DNA of 64,000 nt from Limonium bicolor (taxonomy: Eukaryota > Streptophyta > Magnoliopsida > Caryophyllales > Plumbaginaceae), in NCBI GenBank assembly GCA_023374045.1, contig CM041780.1:31738337-31802336 (forward strand). Reading direction: 5' to 3'. The notes below the pieces were generated by a model. It worked only from the letters and a program-made list of their open reading frames with translations, ran no database searches and was not told the origin of the DNA. Position numbers and translations under genes: made by a program. How positions within the stretch are numbered: position 1 is the first letter of the stretch; each line of letters opens with the position of its first letter. Positions 22,741 to 33,429 of the stretch are shown piece after piece.

Positions 22741-24075
22741 CTAAACTGGCCAGTATGGCCGAAAGAATGCCCAATAAAGTCTGGATGGAAATAAAGGCAA
22801 ACTCGAGTCTGAAGGAGATCCGAGTTGCACCATTGAATCAGACGCAATAGCCAAGTCTTGGATGGCACCCATTGTTGATACATACAAAGAGGAAACTTGC
22901 ACAGATGAGAAGGAAGCGGCAAAAACAAGGCGAAGGGCTGCATCTTTCTTCTTAGAACAAGGACAGCTCTACAAAAGATCATTCGCAAGGCCAGCACTTA
23001 AGTGTGTTACCATAGAAGAAGGAGTAAGAGCTCATGGAGGAGCTACATGAAGGGACCTGTGGGAACCACCAAGGAGAGAGGACAATAGTCCACAAGATCC
23101 TAAGGATGGGGTACTATTGGCCGAGGATGAGGGAATTTTCAAAAGAATATATACGGAAATGCATAAAATGTCAGGAACATGGCCACAAAATACATAGCCC
23201 TCCATCCACACTGAAAGCCATACTCTCCCCGATCCCATTTGCCATGTGGGGATTGGATATCGTTGGACCTTTTCCGGAAGCATCCCCCGGAAGATATAAA
23301 TTCATTTATGTGGCCATTGATTACTTCACCAAATGGGTGGAGGCCATGGCCAACGTATCCTTACCGCAAGAAAATCACAAGATTTCATCTGGAAGTATGT
23401 GGTCTGCAGATTTGGGATCCCAAAATAATAATAACAGACAATGGAACTCAGTTCAACTGTAAAAGCTTCCGGGAATTCTGTGAGGAATGGAAGATTGACC
23501 TGAGATTCGCATCGGTCGCCCATCCACAAGCAAATGGCCAGGTAGAAAATGCGAATGGGCAAATCGTCAAAGCTATAAAAAAGAAGTTGGACAGCAAAAA
23601 GGGGAGATGGGCAGAGTTGCTACCTCAGGTTCTCTGGTCCTACAGGACAACCGAAAAGGGCCCAACAGGGGAAACTCCATATAGGCTGACTTACGGTCTG
23701 GAAGCAATTGTTCCGGCTGAAGTTATGGTCCCATCGATTAGATGGGAATCCTTTAATGAAGAAAACAACAATGAAGGGGTGAAGGACAGCCTTGACCTAC
23801 TTGAAGAAACCAGGACTATGGCCCAAGTCCGAATGGAAAAGGATAAAGCGAAAGTAGAAAGATATTTCAACCAGAAAACAAGGGAAAGAGGCTTCGCTCC
23901 AGGTGAACTGGTCCTTCGAGAGGTAAAGCAACCAAAGAAGCTAGAGCCCCAATGGGAGGGACCATTTATAATACAGCGACGAACAGGGCAAGCTTCATAT
24001 CGTTTGAAAAATAGTGAGGGATACGAGTTGCCTCACTCATGGCATGCCGAGTGCCTCAAAAAGTTTTATGTATAA
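22741..24075 (+). pseudogene. Element B integrase
   Basis: DDE-type integrase that inserts the cDNA. The zinc-binding region (HEGTCGNHQGERTIVHKI ... CIKCQEHG, about 23043-23180) is followed by the core: first Asp in WGLDIVGPF (about 23250), second Asp in TDNGTQF (about 23436), Glu in NGQVENANGQI (about 23545), then VLWSYRTTEKGPTGETPY and the C-terminal RGFAPGELVLREV / WEGPFII / RLKNSEG. No chromodomain. The stop is at 24073-24075. Frames change near 23045 and 23370; the last 230 codons are open, with all core residues present. Confidence 0.92.
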
Positions 24076-24132
24076 AAACACTTCTTACAAAAAGTAATAA
24101 AATGAGGTATTCCTTTGAAAAGCAAAATTGTT

Positions 24133-24706
24133 TGAAATGTACCATCCGGCCAGCGTGCCTACAGGCTATCATGCCTTGAAATGTACCATCCGGCCAGCGT
24201 GCCTACAGGCTATCATGCCTTGAAATGTACCATCCGGCCAGCGTGCCTACAGGCTATCATGCCTTGAAATGTACCATCCGGCCAGCGTGCCTACAGGCTA
24301 TCATGCCTTGAAATGTACCATCCGGCCAGCGTGCCTACAGGCTATCATGCCTTGAAATGTACCATCCGGCCAGCGTGCCTACAGGCTATCATGCCTTGAA
24401 ATGTACCATCCGGCCAGCGTGCCTACAGGCTATCATGCCTTGAAATGTACCATCCGGCCAGCGTGCCTACAGGCTATCATGCCTTGAAATGTACCATCCG
24501 GCCAGCGTGCCTACAGGCTATCATGCCTTGAAATGTACCATCCGGCCAGCGTGCCTACAGGCTATCATGCCTTGAAATGTACCATCCGGCCAGCGTGCCT
24601 ACAGGCTATCATGCCTTGAAATGTACCATCCGGCCAGCGTGCCTACAGGCTATCATGCCTTGAAATGTACCACCCAGTTAGCATGTCTATAAAAACTAGG
24701 AATTTA
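24133..24706 (+). repeat. 44-bp tandem repeat, 12 identical copies plus a worn one
   Basis: The unit begins TGAAATGTACCATCCGGCC and ends CAGGCTATCATGCCT. Twelve copies from 24133 to 24660 look identical letter for letter; a thirteenth, diverged piece follows to about 24700. It starts 57 bp after the integrase stop. Arrays in this untranslated region of Tat/Ogre-type elements are a known source of plant satellite DNA. The remaining 260 bp before the antisense gene holds nothing recognisable. Confidence 0.95.
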
Positions 24707-24965
24707 CTATTTCGTGAAAGAGCTTAGAGCAAGGCATAATGATCCTCCATATAAACAAAAGGGAAGATCTACAAAGCATTTGGAAATCCGGTCGCTCCGG
24801 ATAAAGCCAAATGAAGAGTGTATAAAACTAACTTGTAAGGAAGTCACTTAAAACACTTAAGGGATGCGAAAGAAATGGTAAAACGCCAAAGCATCACCAA
24901 AAATAGTAATCCAAAATACAAATATACAAGATTCCTGTGCTAACAAATTACTATCTAAAAAGCAT

Positions 24966-27900
24966 CTATTCCTTAGCAGGCTTCTTTACAGCAGATTCTT
25001 TGGAGACACTCTCTGCAGATTTAGATCTTCCAGCAGCTTGACGAAAGCCCGCAACCTCCTGGTGCAGGCCGCTATCGGGGGGAAGAAAGAAGCTTGACCA
25101 GGCCCAAAGACTGTCTCACCAGGAATGCGACCAAACTTCTCAAAGTCTTCAAGAAAGTTGCTCTTCCGGGAACATTGTCGAACTCCAACTCATTATATAG
25201 GTCGTCATCCAGTACTTCCCCCCTCTTCAGGAAGTACTTGGAGATGGTTTGACGACAAATATTGGTAATCTTCCGGCTCTGAGAACCGAAAGCCTTTTTT
25301 AGGTGGGCAATAACAGTTCCTTGTTTCTTCAATTCTTCTTGGGCCTGGCGAGCGTACGCCGTATGTTTGGCAACATCTCCCTCAAGTTGCAAAACCTGAG
25401 CTCGGTAAAGATCGCGGTCGGAACCCGCGGCAGAAAGTTCCTCGTTCAGCTTATCAATACGATCGCTAAGCTTCTCCACATGTCTTAAAAGACTTTCAGG
25501 ATCTGTTTTTAAAAAGAAAAAGAAGAGGGGGGAAGGAAAGCAGAATCAGTAAGAATAAGGCATAAAGATAAAGTGGCGAAAAAAGGCCGGTAAGACTCAC
25601 CCTTAGCCGGAACCTTAGCACTTTCGGGTTGACGGAGGGCCATGGCCTCCTCTAAAGCTTTCACCTTCCCCTCCAAAGAAGCCTTCTCGGCCACAAGAGC
25701 AGCTTTGCCTGAAGAAAGAGCTGTGTTTTCATCCGTCAAAAGCTGCTTGGCCTCCTCTAAGGTTCTCACCTTTCCTTCCAGAGAAGTTTTCTCGGCCGCA
25801 AGAGCAGCTTTACCCTCAGAAAGAGTCGCGTTCTCATCCGCCAAGGACTGCTTCTCTTGGTCAAAAGCAATTCGAGTTTGCTCATCCAGAGCGTTCTTTT
25901 CCTCGGTCAATGCGCTGAGCTCTTGAATAAGTTGGGCTTTGTCTCCCACCAAAGCCTCATTCTGTTCAGTCAAAGCTTTTTTGTCCGCCTCAAGAGATTT
26001 AATTTCTTTCTCAAGGGCAGCGTTCACACCCGCAAAGTAAGCCTTGTCTGAAGTAAGGGAATCTACGTCCCTTTTGTGAGCAGCTTGTACCTGCCGCAAC
26101 AAAACTTCCAAGTCAGACAAAGTATGCTCTGGTATCAAGACATTCTTTTCACCGGAAGGTTTGTGGAGTACCTGCTTCAGGATACCCTCTGTGTGGAGGC
26201 TCTGGTTTCTCAGAGCAAACATCTCTTCCCGCAAATTCTTCAACTTTGATTCATATTCATCTCGAAGACGAACACATTCATGGCGAGATGACCGCAATTC
26301 CTTGTTCAAAGTGTCTGTCCTATCTTTCACCTTGCGGTCAATCTCATAGTTTACAATGTCCATGTAGCTGTCATGGTTAGAACGGGTTTGCTTTAACTCG
26401 GCTTCAGTATTATCGGCCCGACTTTTTTCACGTTGCAGGTCAAACTGAAGATTCCGAGTCTGAACTTCTGCACTTTGAGCCATAGACATAACCTACAAAA
26501 AAAAAACAACAAAACAAATAGAACATAAAAACTTAAAAAATATATATCAGAAAGGCATGGAAGGATGGGAGGAGGGCGGTGCTTACCCGAAAAATGCTTT
26601 GCCACATCAGATTGAAGACATCTCCCGTGGGAATGGAGTGACGCATGATAGCATCGGCTGCTCCAACCCCAGCTCTCAGTCTTTCTTTGGTGGCGGTGAC
26701 AATGGATGGAGGAGCGAAGATCCCATCTGGATGGTCAGAAAGTCTTATTGCTTCCTTCCAGGCGTCGGTATATCGAGCAACATCGAAGGAGATCTTGGGC
26801 AAAGGTTGCCCACGGTAGTAAAACCATCCCTCCTTCTGAGAAGGACCGGTAAAGCCCTCCTGAGCAGGGGGAGGTGGAGAGGAGGGGGGAGCAGCAACAT
26901 CTTCCCCTGGAGAAGAGGAGGGGGCGGCAATGGCCTCCCCTTGCCTATCTTCCCTCTGCTTACTTCGGAGCTCTGGGTTCTCAGGTACAGCTCGATACTC
27001 CTTCACCCCCACAGATGCTGAATCACCAACCCCAGGGATGTCTTGTGGGACTGAGGTACCAATAGCCCCACGGTCACTTTCAGTCTCAGAAGTCTCCGCC
27101 GGAACAGCCTTCGGCTTCAGCACAGTTTTCTTCCGGAGTCTTTGAGTACCAGAAGCCGGAACAGCAGGAGAAGGGTGGGCTGGACCACGAGCAACCTCGC
27201 TGTCAGTAACGGTGATGGGTGCGCCTTGAGAGCCTGAGGAAGAAAGAATCAGCATAGAATGAACAAAAAAGGAAAGGCAAGAGCTTCCTTCGAATAAGAG
27301 AGAGCAATACGTGGGTTAGTATCTTCCAAGATAGCACCATGGGCCGGATCGGAAGAGAAATATCCTGCCAGGTCAGGAAACAATTCACAAATGGGGGTTG
27401 GGTGACCAGACCCCTGCCCTGAACAAAAGGCAGACCCCTGGCCTGAATCAGGAGTAAGAGGGAGAAAGACGCGACGCCCAGACCCTGGACTCGCATACCA
27501 AGTACCTGGCAAATCACCGCCTGAACGGGCTGGAGACACGGTGGTCCTCTTTTTCCTCTGACCGGAATGGTCCTTGTCTTCATTGCCCCGTTGCCTCTTC
27601 TTAGAGGGGGAGGCATTCCCAAGAAGCCTCGTGGCCTCATCAACAGCCGCATCAATGGATGCGTAATAATCAACTTGCTCGTCTCCCATCTTAAAGCTGA
27701 CAAAATTCCAGCCATTGAAGGGCCCAACCTTATCTCCTCTAGAAAAGAAATCTGCCGGAACGATGAGGAAGTAAGAAAACAGGTCGAAGGTAAAATTAGG
27801 ATAAAACTAACTAAAATAAGACTTACTGTGATATTTCTTCAATGACTCCAGGCGCGCCGGGGTAAAAAATACGGAGACCGTAGGCTGTTTTCTGCTTATC

Positions 27901-28582
27901 ACCTTCAGGATTTTCGAGATAGGCGTTTCTTGCGCCGGGGAAGGAGGACAGCTGAATTGGCCTTTCGGGATTGAAGGGCAGTAGGGGACTCCCAAAAACC
28001 GACCTGGTGGTGGGACAATGACGAACCATCGGGAGTTCCATCCGGAAGACGCTTTCTTGTAATCGAAGAGAGAAAAGCCGGCCTTCGCTTTGATAGTCAG
28101 GCTATCAGGATCGTCCCTCGTGGAATAAAATTGGGCGAATTCGGTCGCTTCTACCTTTTGCTCTCCTCACAAAGGAGAACATAGGCATGGAGGTAAGAAA
28201 TTGCCTTTGGGTGTAGGTGAGCGAGCATGCAGCAGCGCCGAATCAGGAAGCCTAGAACGAATGGATGAGGGGGTACGGTCAGGCCGCGAGGGAAGAAGTC
28301 CGCGTAAACGGCATATCCAAGCCCGAAATCGTCGTGGGGATGCGAGTCGTCGGAAGGAAGGAAGATGCGAGTTCCTAGTGGGACTTCGACATCTTTCAAA
28401 AAAGAGAGAAGGGAGGAGGTATCCAGGCAGGATGGAGAAGGTTCTCGATCGGCCGAGAAAGGCGCGGTAAATTTCAAATAAGACGGGCGAAACCCTTGGG
28501 GTGAAAAGGTACCTTGAATCGCCTCCCTAGCAGGGACGAAATTCGCAGCCGCCTTGTTCTTCTTCGAGCTAGACGACGCCAT
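24966..28582 (-). CDS. Antisense spliced gene of element B (Transposase_28-like, coiled coil)
   Basis: Minus-strand gene between integrase and the 3' LTR. I propose five exons: 28582-27827, 27751-27311, 27233-26587, 26492-25601, 25502-24966. All four introns (75, 77, 94 and 98 bp) are GT-AG and their phases fit, giving about 1,090 codons. It starts MASSSSKKNKAAA; exon 1 has the block FFPRGLTVPPHPFVLGFL typical of the Transposase_28 (putative gypsy-type transposon) domain; exon 2 is basic and Ser-rich; exon 3 ends YYRGQPLPKISFDVARYTDAW; exons 4-5 form a long coiled coil (ALEKEIKSLEADKKAL and repeats of LVAEKASLEGKV). The end is Lys-rich (KKPAKE). One frameshift near 28155 and two near 25150 and 25076 (a C-run) break it as read. 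The role is unknown. Confidence 0.75.
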
Positions 28583-28867
28583 TGAAGCAAGAAAGCGGAG
28601 AGCAAGAGCAAAGCGAAAAGGGTGAAAGGTCCGAAAAAAGGGCGCAAGAAGAGGCGACGGAGTTTGGGCAAACAAGGAAAGAAGATATCTGAAAGAGTTC
28701 AAAGCTAGAACTTTGGAAAAAAGAACGGTTCGATTCCCGCCCAGTCGATAAAATTAAAGGGAGATCCTGCATCTTCCTGGGGACAGAGCGCTGACACAAA
28801 AACGGCTCTGCAAATTCTACATCGAAAAGGCGCAGGCACGGGCCAGGCACGGGCGCAACTAGAAAAA

Positions 28868-28940
28868 GCAAGTTCTCTTTCCTTTTTAAAAGAAAAGAAA
28901 AAAAAGGGAAACTTGTGGGACTAAGGGGAAGTAATGGCCG
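28868..28940 (+). promoter_or_regulatory. Inner polypurine-like motif of element B
   Basis: A pyrimidine run (TTTCCTTTTT) and a purine run (AAAAAAGGGAAA) can pair; they are followed by CTTGTGGGACTAAGGGGAAG. The core ACTTGTGGGACT recurs at the true end (29059-29070). It looks like a doubled terminal module, as in the long-LTR group. Confidence 0.5.
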
Positions 28941-29023
28941 GAAGAATAGAAGGCCTCAGCCGGAAGGGCAGAAAAGCCATAGCGTCAGAATAAAAGCAAC
29001 AAAAGCACACGCTGAAAAAGGAA

Positions 29024-29072
29024 GTTCTACTTTTTACGTTAATATAATCAAAAGTAGAACTTGTGGGACTGA
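29024..29072 (+). promoter_or_regulatory. Hairpin and plus-strand primer site before the B 3' LTR
   Basis: GTTCTACTTTT, 15 bases, AAAAGTAGAAC (perfect 11-bp stem, 29024-29060), then TTGTGGGACTGA up to the LTR start at 29073. The purine-rich GGGACTGA is the likely plus-strand primer end. Confidence 0.65.
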
Positions 29073-29489
29073 TGAAGAGGGAAAAGTACGAGGATAAGGA
29101 AGAATAGAGCATCCGGTTCCATATGCCTGGAAGGAACAGCTTAGAACAAAGGATATCGACCGGATCAGAGTGTGATCCGGCCGGATGGGTAATTAAATAT
29201 CCCGTTTACATGTAAATGCCAGCCTGGCAATTAAAAAGAAGGACAGGCTGGCAACTCTCGATTTAACAATGTAAAACACTATAAATAGGGGTTCAACCCC
29301 ACAATAAAGAGGGCATTCTCACATTCGAGATTACACACTGTTGCATTATCTGCGCGATTCTCTCTCTCTCAAAGCTCGAGCACTTAGTAACAAGGTAACT
29401 CGATGAAGCGCATAGGCCTAGCAATAGAGTAGGGATTTGATTAAGAGATTTAGATAGGAACTTAGGGAATTTAGGAATACACCATTTCA
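29073..29489 (+). repeat. Element B 3' LTR (417 bp)
   Basis: Matches the 5' LTR and is followed by TSD ACTAT at 29490-29494. Differences from the 5' LTR begin only after about base 200, and include TTGAC/TTTAAC, GGACAC/GAGGGC and two-base indels. Confidence 0.95.
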
Positions 29490-31222
29490 ACTATATTACC
29501 CTTCTAACTAAATGGTGGCCGGTTTTTGTAGTAGTGAGTCACCAAGTTGTAAAAGAAATCAAATAAGTAAAGTAAAACTTAAAGTAAAGTACTATTTTGC
29601 TTTATAACATAAATATCTCCAAAAAGCAAACTCATCTTCTCATTTCCTTCTCTTCTTTCATTTCACACGGTTCTTCACCTTCTCCTTTCCTCCATTTACG
29701 ATTTGCAACAGCCCTCTCTTCTCCATCTTCATTCCTTGCCAAATCCAACTCCATGCTCCAAATCAAATTCTAAGACCATATTTGTCTTAGTTAGGTCAAG
29801 CTCTACACTTCTACCTTTTCAAATCTTCAAGAGCTCAATTTTGGTGCCATGGAGAATCACCATTGATGGAGCTTGAGCTTGTCTTTCCACATATTATTGT
29901 TCTCCTTTGCTTCAAGGTAAGGAAACTCAAAGAAAAATGATGTTTCCTCCATGTTTTCATGTTGACCGAAAATTCACCTCACCATGGTGTATTTATCTTG
30001 CTTGTTTTAGCTTCATTTGAATCTTCCAAGGGCTAGGAGGAGTCCTCTCTTGATACTTATTCAAGTTCTCTTCCAATTCCAAGGTAAAACAATTACCTTA
30101 ATGTGTTAAAACAATATGTGTAACTAGGGTTTACAATGAGATGAAGCATAATGCTTGAATACTCATTCTTTTATTTGTACATTGTTTAGAAGTTGACAAG
30201 GAACCAAATGCCCTACCGGTTTTACAAGGAAACAAGAAAGAAATTTGTGAGGAAAAGAGGTAAACAAACTATCTCAATGTAGTTTAAATGCCTTAGGAAA
30301 TGAGCTTGATTTGCTTAATAAAATACCTAAGGAGCCAATGGCAAATGAGCTAGTAAAATGCTCTCAAGGAGACTAGTAAAAGAACATATGTATCGGTGTA
30401 TGTATTTGCAGGTCAAAGGCATACTTATGTGGGAAATTCAGTGTTTATGGTTTATGTTATTTAAGGGCCTAAGAGCCATGTTATTTAAGGGCCTAAGTGC
30501 CAAGCAATTTAAGTTATGCACTATATTGTGATGTGGTGCTTAATGTGTGAAGTTTGTGTGTAAAAATGTTCTTGATGGATTTTAGGTGTTCTTGAATGAA
30601 ATGAGGTAAAAACCTAAGTGTTTGGATGTGAGTAAATACAAGAGAAGCTATGGCCAAATTTGGAAAAGGTGTAGACGTTCTAAGTGTTTTATGAGTTTTG
30701 TGAACTAGGAAGTGTTAAGGTGAATAAATGTTTTACTTGAGATGAAACATGTATTAGGATTTAGAGTGATGCAAAATTTAGTGTTATCTTGGAAGTTCTA
30801 AGAATTCAATGTGTGTTTGAGGATGTGTTTAAGTCTTGGAGAAGTTTGTTTAAAGTTGGGTAATGTTGATGTACAAGGAAGAATGATGTTTAGATAAGGT
30901 TTTGAGAAAGGAATTCATAAGTTGTGAAAAGGATTGTGTTTAGTAAGAGGAGATGCTTGGGAGATGATGTTATGAAGTGAAGAAGCATTTTAGTGTAGTG
31001 GTCATTATAGGTGAAATACCACCTAGAAATCTTAAGGAGAAAACATTCCAAGTCTAGGAATTTGTAAGGATTTGTGAATGATAAAATGGTTTTGGTGAGT
31101 GATTTAAAGAGTTTAACACATGGATAAAGGCGTGTTTGAAGTGCCCAAATGAGATTAGGGGGTACTAGTTGTATGGGTGAAGTTTGGAGTTGAATGTGAA
31201 AAGGAAAACAAGGTCTGGGGCA

Positions 31223-31550
31223 GACCGAACTTGCGACCGAACTTGCAAGTTCGGTCGAGCCCAGTTTACCCTGCGAGAATTGGCTTCTGGAAAAGACCGA
31301 CCTTGGGGACCGGACTTGCAAGGTCGGTCGGGCCTGTATTTTGAGTACGGATTGAGTTACTGGAAAAGACCGAACATAGGACCGGATTTGGTAAGTTCGG
31401 TCGGGCTAAATTTACAAAGGGGAGAAACTCTCGGGAAAAGACCGAACATAGGACCGGACTTGTAGTTCGGTCGGAGTAGAAATTTTGACGGAAATGTGTT
31501 CTGGAATGGACCGAACTTGGACAAGTTCGGTCGTAAGGTCGGTCGGACCA
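31223..31550 (+). repeat. C 5' LTR inverted-repeat array (GACCGAAC type)
   Basis: Five units with GACCGAAC or GACCGACC arms and GTTCGGTC or GGTCGGTC partners, period about 72 bp. Same as 40751-41083 apart from a few missing bases. Confidence 0.88.
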
Positions 31551-32986
31551 AAAATGTTGTTTATGGTTATAAAATGATAAGTAATGATGGGGATTGATAG
31601 GTAATGATGTTATAAGGTTGTTAAGGACATGTTAGGTGAGTTTTAATGACATTTAAGTGGGTTAAAAGTTGTATCTAAGTTAACGGGGAAAGTTAAGCAT
31701 TGGACATTAATAATCAAGCAAACCCCGATGTTAATAAAAACACATGTGATGTTAACAGTTGTTCGAGAATCGCTCGAGGAACATAAGTGGACGTGGTAAA
31801 GTGGACTCCGGTGACAGGTATGGTTTTCTTGCAACCTGTGTCCTACCGGATTACACCGGCTTGTATGCCAATGTGTTTTTTCTGTATGTTTGCCACGTTG
31901 TAAGATAAAACATGTAATGAGTTTACAGTAATTCATATGTGGCGTGTTCAACTCCGATACCATTTAACCTCGGCAGTGTTAACCTTAGTTAACTGAGTCT
32001 AGGATCACATGAGAGTTCGGTATTCGGAGTAAACGACTCGAACCATGGGACGTACTAACCACGGCTATGCGTGTGTTAAATGTGTGACATGTGTATGTGA
32101 AGTAGGGATCTCCCTTGTGTGTCTAACACAGTTGTAATACTGTATGATGTGTAGATGTGATAGACTCCATAGTGGGGTTCTAACTAATATCTAAAGTAAG
32201 TATGTACTAACAGTAGTGAGGAATCCGGTTTGGCCGGTCGCGCGTTGTTTGGGAGAGGGTATCCTTTGTAGCCTTACCCTTCTCTTTGTTATGGTTGTTT
32301 CCCTCACGGGTTATGATCTCCCATTAGCTTACTCCAAAGCTTAGCTATTCTGACTTATGATCGGTTTAGGGGGAACATGTGTTTGTGTGGTGTGTTCGGG
32401 CCTCCAAACCCGAACCGCCTTAACTTAAGTTACTCATCCAACTATTAGGACGGTAATGAGTGTTGTTGTTATTGTATAACGAGCTTATCATGAGACTGGC
32501 AACATTCTCTAGGCTCACCAGTGTATAAACAATGTTTGGGTCGGTTCCTAAGAGAACCACTCCCATTATGTTATGTATTTTTGTTGTGATGCAGTATCTG
32601 TTGCGGTATTATGTTGTGCACGTGGAAACGTGCAAAGTTGTTTTGTTGTATGTAGTGTATGTTGTAGGTTGTATAATGTGGAGTGTGTGGATCATGGATA
32701 CGATTCCCAGTTTGTGATAAGAGACGTTTAAGGATAACCCGATTTAAGGGTATGTGTCGTCTATTAAGGAAGTAGCTCCATTAGAGGAGGAACACTCTAG
32801 GGATGATGAATACCACGAGTGACTTATTAAGTAAGGATATATTATTCGTTTGTTGAGCCCGTTGAGGCGAATGTTATGTGATGTGTGTTCACTGTTATAT
32901 GCATGATTCAAATATAATCAACCGCATGCTAAGACGACAAGTAGTTGTGCGTGGCCCGGTAGCATGTGGGCTGCGGGATTACCATA

Positions 32987-33016
32987 CCAGCAAAGGTGCT
33001 GAGCCCCTTGGGGGCC
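32987..33016 (+). other. C 5' LTR double stem-loop
   Basis: CCAGCAAAGGTGCTGAG then CCCCTTGGGG, followed by a T-rich run and TTTCAG|GTAC. Repeated in the 3' LTR at about 42524-42553. Confidence 0.6.
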
Positions 33017-33401
33017 ACCCTTTCTCTTCTTTTTCTATTTCAGGTACAGAGAGCTGGAAGCCGTTCGAGAGTAGGACGGGTAGCCATTGTACATGGGTAT
33101 TCATTTAAGTGTATATATACAGTAGGTGTAGTAAGACCGAAATTGTTGTCGGCATCAAATTATAAATACTCGGTATAGTTGAAAGGTGTATGTGGTTGTT
33201 GTGTTAATGGAAAGGGATAGTAATGTGTAGTCGCTCGGAAATTTAGCCCATCAGACCGGTACAATGTATGTGTATTAGCCTTGTTAGCCACGTGGGTGGT
33301 TAACGGCGTGTAACACCAGCGAGTTGAGTTAATTGATGAGTTGTGTATTCCGCTGCAGATTGTTGTTATGTATTTGTTGTTGGATGGGGTGTTACAAAAA
33401 G

Positions 33402-33429
33402 TGGTATCAGAGCGAAGTATCGCTCTGAT
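33402..33429 (+). other. C primer-binding site inside a hairpin
   Basis: TGGTATCAGAGC (33402-33413) overlaps a perfect stem ATCAGAGCG / CGCTCTGAT at 33406-33429, as in D and F. Confidence 0.9.

Larger units (their letters stand above)
17967..29489 (+). mobile_element. Element B: complete Tat-like retrotransposon with antisense gene
   Basis: 11.5 kb with two LTRs (410 and 417 bp), PBS, gag, protease, RT, RNase H, a second RNase H, integrase, a 44-bp tandem array, an antisense spliced gene and a polypurine end. A five-base TSD and an empty site in the C 3' LTR prove the borders. Sense coding is broken by at least eight frameshifts, mostly one base. The dual RNase H and the antisense ORF downstream of integrase are established marks of the Tat lineage (Grande is the best-known case with an antisense gene). 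Confidence 0.95.
17280..33396 (+). repeat. Element C 5' LTR, interrupted by B
   Basis: LTR blocks 17280-17966 and 29490-33396 flank element B. The start TGAAATACCCCAAACC and the end GGATGGGGTGTTACA agree with the 3' LTR at 38321-42934, whose uninterrupted sequence (AAAGACTATATTACCC at about 38993) is the empty site for B. The array of inverted repeats lies at 31223-31550 and the double stem-loop at 32987-33016. A patch near 30640-31000 has many one-base deletions relative to the 3' LTR. Confidence 0.92.

Noticed and set aside
24133..24660. 44-bp repeats as a CRISPR or coding repeat
   Set aside because: Units are directly adjacent without spacers and lie after the integrase stop inside B; this is an untranslated tandem array.
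25642..25926. Plus-strand open frames opposite the antisense coiled coil of B (also 26557-27021)
   Set aside because: They are shadows of the Lys/Glu/Ala-rich antisense exons and break at the proposed introns.
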